Shown piece by piece: positions 39,185 through 48,186 of a stretch of DNA of 64,000 bases. The notes beneath the pieces are model-generated. The model did no database searches. It had not been told where the DNA came from and was given only the letters and a program-made list of their open reading frames with translations. Position numbers and translations under genes: made by a program. Source of the DNA: Parvularculaceae bacterium (GTDB taxonomy: Bacteria; Pseudomonadota; Alphaproteobacteria; Caulobacterales; Parvularculaceae); contig JAJFFV010000005.1 of NCBI GenBank assembly GCA_021776475.1, forward strand, positions 930,001 to 994,000, read 5' to 3'. Position 1 is the stretch's first letter. Every line of letters begins with the position of its first letter.

Positions 39185-39629
39185 AGGTGACCGCCACCGC
39201 GAGTTTGTATCATCAGGTCGCTGACTGGCAGTGACTAACACCGAATGTGCAGATGCACCCTTAGACCGGATCAGCGGCTCGTCCGCCGTCGCTCGAAGCG
39301 TGTAGGCGCCGGCGCATTCAGTCATCCTTGCTAGGCGGATTTATGGGAGAGCGTGTGAGGTCCGCAGGTCGGCCACTCGGACGCTATTTAGAGGTGTCCT
39401 TTTGAACACATAGCGGCCGCCCTGGTGAACATTCTGGTTTCTCCTCGCTGATGCTATTGTTCGATTCCGGCCCGGCATTATCTCGTGGCTACAACCGAAG
39501 AAGAGGATTGGAGAACTGTGGCAGATTCTGCCACGCGGCATGGCTTCGCTCAGTTGACAACCGACTGTGATTCGCCGGACAACACCGCCGAACAAAATCT
39601 CAGCGCCCCGCACGGCCTACAGGAAAAAA
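39185..39629. other. Intergenic region before the TolB/TPR gene
   Basis: About 445 bases with no supportable gene. Short frames here are without family resemblance or ribosome-binding sites. The clearest element is the palindrome at 39518-39534. A promoter for the downstream TolB/TPR gene is expected but no strong -35/-10 pair stands out. Confidence 0.5.
39518..39534. promoter_or_regulatory. Perfect 8-1-8 palindrome, operator candidate
   Basis: GTGGCAGA-T-TCTGCCAC, arms perfect and separated by one base, about 96 bases upstream of the ATG at 39630. The geometry fits a dimeric repressor or activator site. The factor is unknown. Confidence 0.45.
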
Positions 39630-41366
39630 ATGAACGAGTTCATCAAAGAACTTCGGCGGCGGCATGTGCCACGTTTTGCGGTGATTTATATTGTGACCGC
39701 ATGGTTGGCGCTGCAGGTGGCAACAACGCTGCTCGAAGCGGGCATTGTGCCACAAATTGTGGCGACCATCGTCTTTTACGGCTCGCTGATCGCTTTCCCA
39801 TTCGCACTGGTGTTCGCCTGGGTTTTCGACATCGATCTCAAAAAAGGTCTGATACCAACCTCGGGATTTGAGCAAGCTGGAACGGGAGACGAGGTGAGGG
39901 CAAACCAGCCACGCATCCCGCCCGCGAAATCAATCGCTGTGCTCCCATTTGCGGACAGGAGCGTTGGTGGTGATCAGGGATTTCTCTCTGATGGTATCGC
40001 CGAGGAAATCCTGAACGCGTTGGTGAAGGTTGAAGGCTTACGCGTTGCGGGCCGAACATCCTCCTTCGCCCTGAACGGCAAAGACTTTGATCTGCCAACC
40101 ATTTGCAAAATGCTTAACGTCGCCCATGTCCTCGAAGGATCGGTTCGCAAGCAGGGCGATCGGATTCGGGTGACCACCCAGCTGATCAAGGCCGAAGACG
40201 GATTTCATCAGTGGTCAGAGACCTTTGATGGCTGTATGGATGACATTTTTGACTTTGAAGATCAGATTTCCCTTGCGGTTGCGAGTGAACTAGAAGTCGT
40301 CTTGAGCGAAAAAAAGGACGATCATCTAGTTGTGAAGTGTACTGACAACAGTGATGCCTACACTTTGTTCTTGCAAGGCAAGGCCCTATTCGCACAGCGG
40401 ATCGGCGACAATTTGCCCAAAGCAATCGCCTTGTTTGAAGAAGCAGTTGCAAAAGACCCGCTGTTTGCGCGGGCTTGGACAGCCATGGCGCGAGCCCAGG
40501 TGCTTTTACCAACATATGTTCGTGGTGTTGACAGGTACGAAAGCATGAACCAGGCAGAACAAACGGCGCGGAAAGCCTTGTCCTTGAATCCGAAATCCGA
40601 TGGTGCCCATGCGGTACTTGGTTCTGTGAATCTGGAGCGGCGCAACTACGTCGAAATGCAACGGGAGTATAAAACGGCGCTTGCTCTTAGTCCGGAAGAT
40701 ATGACAACGCCGCAATGGTACGCCCAGAGTCTTTTGACCGTAGGTCGGATCGAAAAAGCCGAGAAAGTGTTAAAAAGGATCGTCGACGTAGACCCAGTTG
40801 CCATTTTAGCGGTTCATTTTCTTTCGCTTGCGCAGTGGATCCGAGGTGATATGGAGGGCTCCGAGCTGAACGGCACCCAGGCCCTGAAGATGGGGTTTCT
40901 GGGGGCAAATCTTCAGCTTGCAGAGATTGCAGCAGCGCGCGGTGATGCTGACCGCGCTGGCTTGCTGACAGCGGATGCGATCCTCGGTCTGGCAACCGAT
41001 TTTTCTGATGAAGAGCGGGCTCTGTTAGGGCGCGGTGTTTTTGGTAACGCAAAAGATCGGGTGCGGGCACTTGAGTTTGTGGATAGCTACATGTCTTCAG
41101 ACGGCCCCCAGGCCGAACCCTTCATCCCTTATTTTCTCGTCCGGATCGGTGAGCCGGAGCGGGCGATCAAGCTGTTCAGAACGGCGAAGGCGTCGGTAGA
41201 AGCTTTGTTTTTCTATGGCGTGTGGGGGCCGCATAGTGCAAAAACCCGTCAGCATCCTGAGTTCAGGAAACTAGTTGAGGAAATCGGGATGGTCGATTAT
41301 TGGCGCGAGTATAGCTGGCCGGACAGTAGCACGGTATCGCCTGATGGTGATTTCACGTTTGCGTAG
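39630..41366 (+). CDS. Membrane protein with TolB-like and TPR domains
   Basis: A 578-residue protein of the group often annotated as adenylate-cyclase-like TolB/TPR protein. The N-terminus MNEFIKELRRRHVPRFAVIY leads into two membrane segments (near residues 16-65) ending FAWVFDIDLKKG. A TolB-N-like domain follows near 100-215 (SIAVLPFADRSVGGDQGFLS, then DGIAEEILNAL and VLEGSVRKQGDRIRVTTQL). The rest is tetratricopeptide-like helices, for example PKAIALFEEAVAKDPLFARA. Such proteins are abundant in alphaproteobacteria and thought to be sensors or scaffolds; no catalytic cyclase domain is present. The ATG at 39630 follows AGGAAAA. The palindrome at 39518-39534 may control it. Confidence 0.83.
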   Translation: MNEFIKELRRRHVPRFAVIYIVTAWLALQVATTLLEAGIVPQIVATIVFYGSLIAFPFALVFAWVFDIDLKKGLIPTSGFEQAGTGDEVRANQPRIPPAKSIAVLPFADRSVGGDQGFLSDGIAEEILNALVKVEGLRVAGRTSSFALNGKDFDLPTICKMLNVAHVLEGSVRKQGDRIRVTTQLIKAEDGFHQWSETFDGCMDDIFDFEDQISLAVASELEVVLSEKKDDHLVVKCTDNSDAYTLFLQGKALFAQRIGDNLPKAIALFEEAVAKDPLFARAWTAMARAQVLLPTYVRGVDRYESMNQAEQTARKALSLNPKSDGAHAVLGSVNLERRNYVEMQREYKTALALSPEDMTTPQWYAQSLLTVGRIEKAEKVLKRIVDVDPVAILAVHFLSLAQWIRGDMEGSELNGTQALKMGFLGANLQLAEIAAARGDADRAGLLTADAILGLATDFSDEERALLGRGVFGNAKDRVRALEFVDSYMSSDGPQAEPFIPYFLVRIGEPERAIKLFRTAKASVEALFFYGVWGPHSAKTRQHPEFRKLVEEIGMVDYWREYSWPDSSTVSPDGDFTFA

Positions 41367-41452
41367 TCCGCAGTCGGTTTGTTGTCTTGTTGCCTGAGAA
41401 TTCGTGAATGCCTGAGGCATTGCTGAGGAATTGCTGAGACGCGCTCTCGTGA

Positions 41453-42595
41453 TCAGCTGCTGACCTTACCGTGACCATGCTCCGAGCCAAGATATTCTGC
41501 TGACTGCATTTCCATGAGGCGGCTGGTCGTGCGTTCAAATTCAAAACTGCCATCGCCTTTAGGGTAGAGATCCTGAGGTGACGCATCGGCCGAACAGACA
41601 AACTTGGTTTTGTGCTCGTATAAGGCATCAATCAGTGTGACGAAGCGTTTAGCTTCATTACGTTTTTCCGGTGACAGTGACGGTATCCCGTCCATGAACA
41701 ATGTGTTGTAGTTGCGTGCGACGGCAAGGTAATCCTCAGCCCCCAGGGCTTGTTTACACAATGCCTCAAAGGAGATGCGTGCCGCGCCGCGCGCCGCGCG
41801 TGGAATTGCTAGGTGGCGGCCCTTGATGGTCAGCTCTTCTTGTTCCTCATGGGTTGCCTTGGTGAGCCGGTCCCAGGCGGCATCCATTGCCGCATCAGCC
41901 TCGGTCCCGAGTGGGTTATGATAAACAGTTGCACCCATTAGCTGATCTAGGCGGTAGTCCCGGGCCGCACCTAATTCGTGCACATTCAGCTGCTGCTTCA
42001 AAAGCTCGATAAATGGCAGGAACAATTGCCGGTTAAGGCCATCTTTATAAAGATCATCTGGATGGCGGTTTGAAGTGGCGACAATGACTGTCCCGAACCT
42101 GAACAGGCTTTCAAAAAAACGGCCGAGGATCATGGCGTCGGCAATGTCCGTCACCTGAAATTCATCGAAGCAAAGAAGGTGCGCCTTCTGGAAGGTCGCT
42201 CGGGCCACATGCGGTAATGGATCATCAATGTCGGCCTTGCGCACCAAAAAAGGCTTACGCTTGCGCTCGGCATTGGACATAGCTCGCCAGGCAGCAATTT
42301 GCTCGTGGATTTCGGCCATGAATTCATGGAAATGGACACGGCGTCGGATTGGTGTTGGCGCTGTCTGGTAAAAAAGATCCATTAAAAGGCTTTTACCGCG
42401 GCCAACACCGCCCCACATGTAAATCCCCTGTGGCGGTCTTTTCTCGCGGCCAAAAAACCCTTTTTTGCGTGGTACATAGCTTTTAAGCGGACCATACAAT
42501 TTCTGCAGAAGCCGGACGGCCTGAAACTGCGCCCGGTCCGCGTAAAGCTCGCCGTTCTCGATCAAGTCGTCATATGCAAATTTTGGCCCCGCCAT
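41453..42595 (-). CDS. zapE: Cell division ATPase ZapE (AFG1 family)
   Basis: P-loop ATPase that associates with the Z-ring under stress in E. coli; the family also includes mitochondrial AFG1. Walker A is GGVGRGKSLLMD (residues 62-73), Walker B is LLCFDEFQVTDIADAMILGR near 140-159, and sensor residues follow in VIVATSNRHPDDLYKDGLNR. HFHEFMAEIHE is a family hallmark. Length is 380 residues, typical. It is divergent from the dehydratase gene at 42626 with only about 30 bases between starts. In many alphaproteobacteria the gene sits near sdh or mdh genes; sdh lies about 3 kb away here. Confidence 0.94.
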   Translation of the reverse strand: MAGPKFAYDDLIENGELYADRAQFQAVRLLQKLYGPLKSYVPRKKGFFGREKRPPQGIYMWGGVGRGKSLLMDLFYQTAPTPIRRRVHFHEFMAEIHEQIAAWRAMSNAERKRKPFLVRKADIDDPLPHVARATFQKAHLLCFDEFQVTDIADAMILGRFFESLFRFGTVIVATSNRHPDDLYKDGLNRQLFLPFIELLKQQLNVHELGAARDYRLDQLMGATVYHNPLGTEADAAMDAAWDRLTKATHEEQEELTIKGRHLAIPRAARGAARISFEALCKQALGAEDYLAVARNYNTLFMDGIPSLSPEKRNEAKRFVTLIDALYEHKTKFVCSADASPQDLYPKGDGSFEFERTTSRLMEMQSAEYLGSEHGHGKVSS

Positions 42596-42625
42596 GAAAA
42601 TTATTTAGAGGCATTTTCGTGTGCG

Positions 42626-43615
42626 ATGCAATCCGCTATAGCGTTGGGCATGGTAACATATGCTGACATCGAGGCGGCGGCGGAGAGGGTTGCGCCGTTT
42701 ATAAATCGCACCCCTCTGTTGGAAAGCGAGAGCCTCAACGAGCGACTTGGCGGGCGTATTTTTCTCAAAGCGGAATGCCTTCAAAAAACCGGCTCGTTCA
42801 AGTTTCGGGGGGCTACTAACAGGATCAGCCAGCTTAATGCGGCGGAAAAGCGGGCGGGAGTCGTTGCCTTTTCTTCCGGCAACCATGCCCAGGGAGTCGC
42901 GCTCGCCGCGAAACTTCACGGCGTACCGGCGACCATCGTGATGCCAGCAGATGCGCCCCAGACGAAGATCAAAAATACCGAGCGGCACGGTCCTCGCATT
43001 GTCCTCTATGATCGCCGTACGCAGAGCCGTGAGAAGATTTCTGCTGGAATCGCGGCAGAGACGGGCGCGCTTTTGGTGCCGCCATTTGATGATCCCCACA
43101 TTATCGCCGGACAAGGCACGATCGGGCTAGAAGTGGCAGCACAGGCTGAAAAGCGCGGCGTCCGGTTCGATGATTTTGTCGTTAACATTTCGGGCGGCGG
43201 GCTTTCAGCAGGGTCATCGATTGCCCTTGGACAACAAACTCCGCAGACGCAAGTTTGGCTGGCGGAGCCGCGGGACTTTAATGACGCCGGTCGATCGCTC
43301 GAAGCGGGCCATCAGCTGCGCAACGCGCCAGGCGGCCAGTCCATCTGCGATGCGTTATTGCAGCCGGTGCCGGGAGATCTCACATTCCCGATACTGAAAA
43401 AAAATGGCGTGCGCGGCCTTGCCGCCAGTGATAAGGAAGTGCTCGCCGCAATGCGGTTGGCGTTTGAGGAATTCAAACTAGTGTTGGAGCCAAGTGGGGC
43501 TGTCGCTCTGGCCTGTGTGCTGCAGGGGCGACTGCAAGTTACCGGGCGAACAATATGTGTCGTTTGTACTGGTGGCAATGTAGATGCCGAATTGTTTTGG
43601 CGCGCGATTGCGTGA
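42626..43615 (+). CDS. Threonine/serine dehydratase (PLP fold type II)
   Basis: Pyridoxal-phosphate enzyme that deaminates threonine or serine to the 2-oxo acid and ammonia. The lysine in GSFKFRGATNRI near residues 56-67 binds PLP, SSGNHAQGVA near 87-96 is the asparagine loop, and SGGGLSAGSSIAL is the phosphate-binding glycine loop. At 329 residues it lacks the C-terminal ACT regulatory domains of biosynthetic IlvA, so it resembles catabolic dehydratases or serine racemases. The start is ambiguous between ATG 42626 and ATG 42650 (MVTYADIEA), the latter closer to the family's usual beginning. Confidence 0.9.
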   Translation: MQSAIALGMVTYADIEAAAERVAPFINRTPLLESESLNERLGGRIFLKAECLQKTGSFKFRGATNRISQLNAAEKRAGVVAFSSGNHAQGVALAAKLHGVPATIVMPADAPQTKIKNTERHGPRIVLYDRRTQSREKISAGIAAETGALLVPPFDDPHIIAGQGTIGLEVAAQAEKRGVRFDDFVVNISGGGLSAGSSIALGQQTPQTQVWLAEPRDFNDAGRSLEAGHQLRNAPGGQSICDALLQPVPGDLTFPILKKNGVRGLAASDKEVLAAMRLAFEEFKLVLEPSGAVALACVLQGRLQVTGRTICVVCTGGNVDAELFWRAIA

Positions 43616-43641
43616 GTTTTGTTACAAGCCGACAAGCTCTC

Positions 43642-43702
43642 TTTGAAATTCCATTTTTAGTTTCGAGATCTGCCAGCAGTTCTGTTTTTCTTGAATTTCA
43701 AA
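43642..43702. repeat. Long-spaced inverted repeat in a convergent gap
   Basis: TTTGAAATTC (43642-43651) and GAATTTCAAA (43693-43702) are perfect 10-bp arms 41 bases apart, in the gap between the dehydratase and arsC genes, which converge. A smaller hairpin CGGCGC-ACA-GCGCCG lies at 43763-43777. Neither is followed by a strong T run. They may act as bidirectional transcript ends. Confidence 0.4.
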
Positions 43703-43827
43703 CACCAAAACGGTTCGATTGCCCCGAAAGAGTGAATATTTGGGGCCTACAGATTTCTATCTCGGCGCACAGCGCCGCGCTCTTGATGCCAAGGCTGAGC
43801 GTCGCACGAATACGGCCACCAGTATTT

Positions 43828-44283
43828 TCATGCATCGTTGATATAGCTGTCGATCGCGCTACGGATGCCGGCAAAAACGTCTTCAAAGGAAGCGAGCTTT
43901 TCGTCGTCTGCTCCCTCAACAGCTGCCGGGTCGGGAAAGCCCCAATGCAGTTTGAGCGGCGCATCGCAGCCTGGCTTTACCGGCCAGATCGGGCAGACTT
44001 CACCGGCGGCATTGTCACAGACCGTGACAACCACATCCATGATGGGCGCGCCTTTTGCTGCGAACTCATCCCAGCTTTTTGACCGCACCGGGCCACCATC
44101 GCCGCCGACAACTTTAATATCATGCAGCGCCAGTGTTTTCAGAGCGAACGGATTGGGCGAGCCGGTCGGGTGAGAACCGGCCGAATAACCGCGCCATTCA
44201 CCAGCGCCAATGTGGTTCAGCCAACATTCCGCCAGGACTGATCGCGCGGAATTGCCGGTGCAAAGAAACAGGACGTTGTTCAT
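43828..44283 (-). CDS. arsC: Arsenate reductase ArsC (LMW phosphatase type)
   Basis: Reduces arsenate to arsenite with thiol donors, in the cytosol. The P-loop FLCTGNSARS has Cys8 and Arg14 (CX5R). Cys89 and Cys97 in VTVCDNAAGEVCPIW provide the further redox pair expected in the thioredoxin- or glutaredoxin-coupled group. The aspartate in FPDPAAVEG is the general acid. Length is 151 residues. It starts 4 bases after arsR on the same strand, so they are one operon. No arsenite pump (arsB or acr3) is adjacent in the window, so export would depend on a gene elsewhere. Confidence 0.92.
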   Translation of the reverse strand: MNNVLFLCTGNSARSVLAECWLNHIGAGEWRGYSAGSHPTGSPNPFALKTLALHDIKVVGGDGGPVRSKSWDEFAAKGAPIMDVVVTVCDNAAGEVCPIWPVKPGCDAPLKLHWGFPDPAAVEGADDEKLASFEDVFAGIRSAIDSYINDA

Positions 44284-44287
44284 GAAA

Positions 44288-44644
44288 TCAGGCCCTTTTA
44301 GTCAACTGGTTTGGCTGGCTGGCGGCTTCTTTAATGACATAAGGGCCGCACAAGCGTGGATCTCCCTGACAGCAGTCAACCAGCAAGAAGTCAACCAAAG
44401 TGCGGATGCCAGGGTAGTCGGCCTTGTAGAATATGTGGCGCCCTTCACGGCGCGCGTTGACCAGGCCGGCGCGCTCAAGTTCTTTCAGGTGAAAAGAGAG
44501 TGTCGACGGGCCGACGTTCATTTCTGCCGCAATTTCGCCTGCGGCTATTCCTGCTGGCCCTGTCTTGATCAGCGTTTTGAAAATATCGAGGCGGGTTTCC
44601 TGCGAAAGCGCAGAAAAAACTAAAACTGCCTCTAAAATTTCCAT
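44288..44644 (-). CDS. arsR: ArsR-family transcriptional regulator
   Basis: Winged-helix repressor of 118 residues. The DNA-binding helix region is IAAEMNVGPSTLSFHLKELE near residues 38-57, followed by the wing AGLVNARREGRHIFYKAD. Metalloid-binding cysteines are not in the classical ELCVCDL position near the recognition helix but cluster C-terminally (DCCQGDPRLCGP near 90-101), as in ArsR variants with a relocated As(III) site. It is the first gene of the arsR-arsC operon and probably represses itself through an operator around 44643-44666. Confidence 0.92.
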   Translation of the reverse strand: MEILEAVLVFSALSQETRLDIFKTLIKTGPAGIAAGEIAAEMNVGPSTLSFHLKELERAGLVNARREGRHIFYKADYPGIRTLVDFLLVDCCQGDPRLCGPYVIKEAASQPNQLTKRA

Positions 44645-44666
44645 ATTTCCAGTAATATCAAAATAT
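44643..44666 (-). promoter_or_regulatory. Candidate ArsR operator
   Basis: ATATTT (44643-44648) and AAATAT (44661-44666) form an inverted repeat with a 12-base spacer in a very AT-rich stretch that overlaps the arsR start codon. AT-rich imperfect inverted repeats at this position are usual for ArsR/SmtB operators. Confidence 0.4.
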
Positions 44667-44801
44667 AATAATGTGTCAATTGGCTAAAATTTTAGCAGGA
44701 TGCCTAACCCGACATTCAAATCTAATGCCTATAAATGGAGACAAATAAAAACATGACGCACCGTTCTCCCCGACGAACATGAGTGCGAACGAGGTATGAG
44801 T

Positions 44802-45428
44802 ATGAGTAAGTCTACAGTTTTCATCGTCGTGGCCATGCTGGCCAATATGGTCGTTATCCCGGCACAGGCGGATACTACAATTTACACAACCAGTGAATTG
44901 AGCGGCGGCAATGCGGTGGCAAATCCGGGCAATTCACTAGGGTTGCCTGACAGTTCTGTGGCAACGCTTTCTGGGTTTTCCTGGATCGCCTATCAAACCG
45001 ATGCTTTTTTTAACGCGTTTGACATCACCGTCGAGCTAACCGGCGTAACGACGTCGACGACGCTGGCAGTTTTTGCGGGCCAAACAAATGGCGCTGGCGG
45101 TTTTATAAATCTCGCGTTTGTCTTTTTTGAAGCCGTCAATGGCAGCAACAATATCGTCAGTGCTGGGCTTTCCAGTCATTGTGCGAGCATCGGTGGCTGC
45201 GACACTTTCATCGTCTTCAACTTTGAAACCGGCACGTTGTCACTGGACAGTGCCGACACAACGCTTGGGTTGGCAGCATTAAGCGCGGTGGCCGCCAATC
45301 CCGAACCTGGCACATGGGCATTTATGTTACTCGGCTTTGCAATGCTCGCATGGCAGTTGAAGCGTCTTAAAAAAGGGGGCGTTACTTCTGGACGCCCGCA
45401 AAATCTACCGCATTCGGCGTTTGCCTGA
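44802..45428 (+). CDS. PEP-CTERM sorting-signal protein (PEPxxWA type)
   Basis: Exported protein of 208 residues with a signal peptide ending near IPAQAD (residue 24). The body is beta-rich and T, S, N, G-rich with two cysteines in SSHCASIGGCDTF. Near residue 166 comes NPEPGTWAFMLLGFAMLAW, then the basic cluster QLKRLKK: the alphaproteobacterial PEPxxWA-CTERM signal processed by an exosortase. About 14 extra residues follow the basic cluster, longer than usual. GAGG lies 7 bases before ATG 44802, favouring it over ATG 44796. No exosortase gene is in this window, but exosortase systems are generally linked to exopolysaccharide loci like the one at 20149-32371. Confidence 0.85.
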   Translation: MSKSTVFIVVAMLANMVVIPAQADTTIYTTSELSGGNAVANPGNSLGLPDSSVATLSGFSWIAYQTDAFFNAFDITVELTGVTTSTTLAVFAGQTNGAGGFINLAFVFFEAVNGSNNIVSAGLSSHCASIGGCDTFIVFNFETGTLSLDSADTTLGLAALSAVAANPEPGTWAFMLLGFAMLAWQLKRLKKGGVTSGRPQNLPHSAFA

Positions 45429-45449
45429 GTAGGTTAGCGCAAACCCTAC
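45429..45449 (+). terminator. Hairpin just after the PEP-CTERM gene
   Basis: GTAGGTT (45429-45435) pairs with AACCCTAC (45442-45449) with one bulged C, then a weak T-rich run (TGTAATATTTT). It begins right after the stop codon and could end the PEP-CTERM transcript. Confidence 0.4.
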
Positions 45450-45488
45450 CTGTAATATTTTCTCATGTGTTCGCTGCCAGGCTGAGCA

Positions 45489-45539
45489 AACGGTAACGAT
45501 GCACCATAAACTCGCAGGTTGCATTGGCGGCGTACCGTT
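45489..45539. repeat. Nested inverted repeats between the PEP-CTERM gene and sdhB
   Basis: AACGGTA (45489-45495) pairs with TACCGTT (45533-45539); inside it ATGCACC (45499-45505) pairs with GGTTGCAT (45517-45524, one bulge). It sits in a convergent gap. The ATGCACC/GGT-GC core resembles that of the element at 38662-38764, so the two may belong to one repeat family, or this may be a bidirectional transcript end. Confidence 0.45.
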
Positions 45540-45544
45540 GAATA

Positions 45545-46339
45545 CTACCGCGAGCGCTCAACCAACATCCGTTTGATCCCGGCAATTGCTTCTGCCGGGT
45601 TTAGTCCTTTAGGGCAAACCTGCGTGCAGTTCATGATTGTATGGCAGCGGTAAAGCTTGAAATTGTCTTCCAACATGTCGAGCCGGGCATTGCGCTCGTC
45701 GTCGCGCGAATCCTGAAGCCAGCGATAGGCTTGCAATAGTGCTGCCGGTCCGAGATATTCATTCTCGTCACCCTTGTCTCCGTTCCACCAGTAAGACGGA
45801 CATGACGTTGAACAGGAGGCACACAGAATACATTCATACAAGCCGTCAAGTTTCTCCCGCTCACCCGGTGTTTGAGAGTGTTCAGCAGCCGGGTTATCAT
45901 TGCTTTGCAAAAATGGCTGGATTTCAGCATGTTGTTCGTAAAATTTGCTCAGGTCTGTTACAAGATCCTTGACGACCGGCTGGTGGGGCAGGGGATGGAC
46001 CGCGATGTTACCTTTCCCGCATTCATCCATACCTTTGGTGCAGGCAAGCGTATTGGCACCGTTGATGTTCATGGCGCAAGAGCCACAAATCCCTTCACGG
46101 CAGGAACGGCGCAGGGTCAGCGTCGGATCGATATTGTCTTTGACCCACAGCAAACCATCGAGAATCATCGGTCCGCAATCATCGACATCAACATAAAAAG
46201 TGTCTAGCCGAGGATTCTCAGCGTCATCGGGCGACCAGCGATAAATCCGATACTCACGCAGGTTTGCGGCACCGTCCGGTTTTGGCCAGACTTTGCCTTT
46301 GATAACTTTGGAGTTTTTCGGGAGTGTTAGTTCGACCAT
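45545..46339 (-). CDS. sdhB: Succinate dehydrogenase iron-sulfur subunit SdhB
   Basis: Electron-transfer subunit of respiratory complex II. The [2Fe-2S] ligands are in [20 protein letters not shown] near residues 78-97 plus the following Cys. The [4Fe-4S] and [3Fe-4S] ligands are in [12 protein letters not shown] near 170-181 and [17 protein letters not shown] near 227-243. Length is 264 residues, normal. It is the last gene of sdhCDAB, 12 bases after sdhA on the minus strand. Confidence 0.97.
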   Translation of the reverse strand: MVELTLPKNSKVIKGKVWPKPDGAANLREYRIYRWSPDDAENPRLDTFYVDVDDCGPMILDGLLWVKDNIDPTLTLRRSCREGICGSCAMNINGANTLACTKGMDECGKGNIAVHPLPHQPVVKDLVTDLSKFYEQHAEIQPFLQSNDNPAAEHSQTPGEREKLDGLYECILCASCSTSCPSYWWNGDKGDENEYLGPAALLQAYRWLQDSRDDERNARLDMLEDNFKLYRCHTIMNCTQVCPKGLNPAEAIAGIKRMLVERSR

Positions 46340-46351
46340 TGGTTGGCTTCC

Positions 46352-48166
46352 TTAATAGACTCGTGCTTTTGGTGCGATTTTTTCCAGCTCGATTCCCTCT
46401 TCGATCAGATCCGTATGTACGGGGCGGTAGCCGAGTTTGACTTCACCGGCGTTGGAGACCCATGCAAGCGTATGCTTTCGCCAGTTCTCATCGTCACGCC
46501 CGGCGAACGGTCCATCCTTAAAGTCTTCGCGCGCGTGTGCCCCGCGACTTTCTTTTCGGGCTTCTGCGCCGTACACGGTGCTAATGGCATTGGTCATCAG
46601 GTTTTCAAGTTCCAGCGTCTCCATAAGGTCTGTATTCCAAACCATTGAATTGTCGGAGACTTTCAGGTCATTCAGCCCTTTGTAGGCCTCGTCCATCCTG
46701 CGGCAACCCTGGGCCAGGGTCTCTTGGGTGCGGAAGACGGCAGCATCTTCCTGCATGATCTTTTGCATTCTGGTTCGCAATTCTGCAGTCGGTGTACCGC
46801 CGCTGGCATGCCGAATACGATCAAAGTGATCTAGGATCCCGTCACAGGTGGCTTTGTTGATCTCAGGGATTGCGGACTTAGCATCGACGACTTCACCAGC
46901 ACGGATTGCAGCAGCGCGTCCAAACACAACCAGATCAATCAGCGAATTTGAGCCGAGGCGGTTTGCGCCATGAACAGACGCGCAGCCAGCTTCTCCGACT
47001 GCCATTAATCCCGGCGCCGTGGCGTTCGGGTTGTCCTTGGTTGGATTAAGCACCTCGCCCCAATAATTTGTCGGGACGCCGCCCATATTGTAATGGACAG
47101 TAGGCAGGACCGGGATCGGTTCCTTGGTCACGTCAACACCCGCAAAGATTTTTGCAGATTCAGATATACCCGGCAGTCTCTCTGCCAGAACTTCTGCCGG
47201 AATGTGGTTGAGGTTCAGGTGAATATGGTCTTTGTCCTTACCAACGCCGCGCCCCTCGCGAATCTCAATGGTCATACAGCGCGAGACGACGTCACGTGAT
47301 GCCAGATCCTTCGCGGTTGGCGCGTAACGCTCCATGAAGCGTTCGCCCTCTGAATTGGTTAGATAGCCACCCTCGCCCCTGGCACCTTCCGTAATCAGAC
47401 AGCCCGATCCATAGATGCCGGTCGGATGGAACTGGACAAATTCCATGTCCTGAAGTGGCAAGCCTGCCCTTGCAATCATGCCGCCACCATCACCTGTGCA
47501 AGTGTGCGCTGATGTTGCGGAGAAATAAGCGCGGCCATATCCGCCCGTGGCCAATACCACCATTTTCGCGGAAAACCTGTGGATGGTCCCTTCATCCAGA
47601 TTCCACGCAACGACACCGGTACAGCTCCCGTCCTCGGACATGATCAGATCCAAGGCAAAATATTCGATGAAAAATTTGGCGTTATGGCGCAGCGACTGGC
47701 CATAAAGAGTATGGAGAATAGCGTGACCTGTGCGGTCCGCGGCCGCACAAGTGCGCTGAACCGGTGGGCCTTCACCGAAATTCTGCATGTGACCGCCAAA
47801 CGGGCGCTGATAAATCTTACCGTCCTCGGTACGACTGAAGGGGACACCATAGTGTTCCAGCTCATAGACCGCCTTCGGCGCTTCCATCGCCAAATACTGC
47901 ATTGCGTCGACGTCGCCCAGCCAGTCGGAGCCCTTGACTGTATCATACAAGTGCCACTGCCAGCTGTCCGGGCCCATATTTGTTAGTGATGCGGCAATGC
48001 CACCCTGCGCAGCGACCGTGTGGGAGCGGGTCGGAAAAACTTTTGTGATGCAGGCGGTGCTGAGCCCCTGTTCCGCCATGCCTAGCGTGGCCCGCAACCC
48101 GGCCCCGCCGGCGCCCACAACCACAACGTCATAGGCATGGTCAACTATGTCATATGAAGTGCTCAT
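46352..48166 (-). CDS. sdhA: Succinate dehydrogenase flavoprotein subunit SdhA
   Basis: Oxidises succinate to fumarate in the TCA cycle and passes electrons to SdhB. The FAD-binding site is [20 protein letters not shown] near residues 15-34. The covalent-FAD histidine lies in [15 protein letters not shown] near 46-60. The substrate and active-site region includes [20 protein letters not shown] and PTVHYNMGG. The C-terminus with KPRHVAWVSN-like elements is present as [19 protein letters not shown]. Length is 604 residues. It lies 20 bases after sdhD in the operon. Confidence 0.97.
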   Translation of the reverse strand: MSTSYDIVDHAYDVVVVGAGGAGLRATLGMAEQGLSTACITKVFPTRSHTVAAQGGIAASLTNMGPDSWQWHLYDTVKGSDWLGDVDAMQYLAMEAPKAVYELEHYGVPFSRTEDGKIYQRPFGGHMQNFGEGPPVQRTCAAADRTGHAILHTLYGQSLRHNAKFFIEYFALDLIMSEDGSCTGVVAWNLDEGTIHRFSAKMVVLATGGYGRAYFSATSAHTCTGDGGGMIARAGLPLQDMEFVQFHPTGIYGSGCLITEGARGEGGYLTNSEGERFMERYAPTAKDLASRDVVSRCMTIEIREGRGVGKDKDHIHLNLNHIPAEVLAERLPGISESAKIFAGVDVTKEPIPVLPTVHYNMGGVPTNYWGEVLNPTKDNPNATAPGLMAVGEAGCASVHGANRLGSNSLIDLVVFGRAAAIRAGEVVDAKSAIPEINKATCDGILDHFDRIRHASGGTPTAELRTRMQKIMQEDAAVFRTQETLAQGCRRMDEAYKGLNDLKVSDNSMVWNTDLMETLELENLMTNAISTVYGAEARKESRGAHAREDFKDGPFAGRDDENWRKHTLAWVSNAGEVKLGYRPVHTDLIEEGIELEKIAPKARVY

Positions 48167-48186
48167 ATTGTGCCTTTGTTTCGTGT

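Noticed and set aside
43616-44082. Plus-strand frame overlapping arsC
   Set aside because: It runs antisense to the ArsC frame, which has all catalytic cysteines, and shows no domain of its own.
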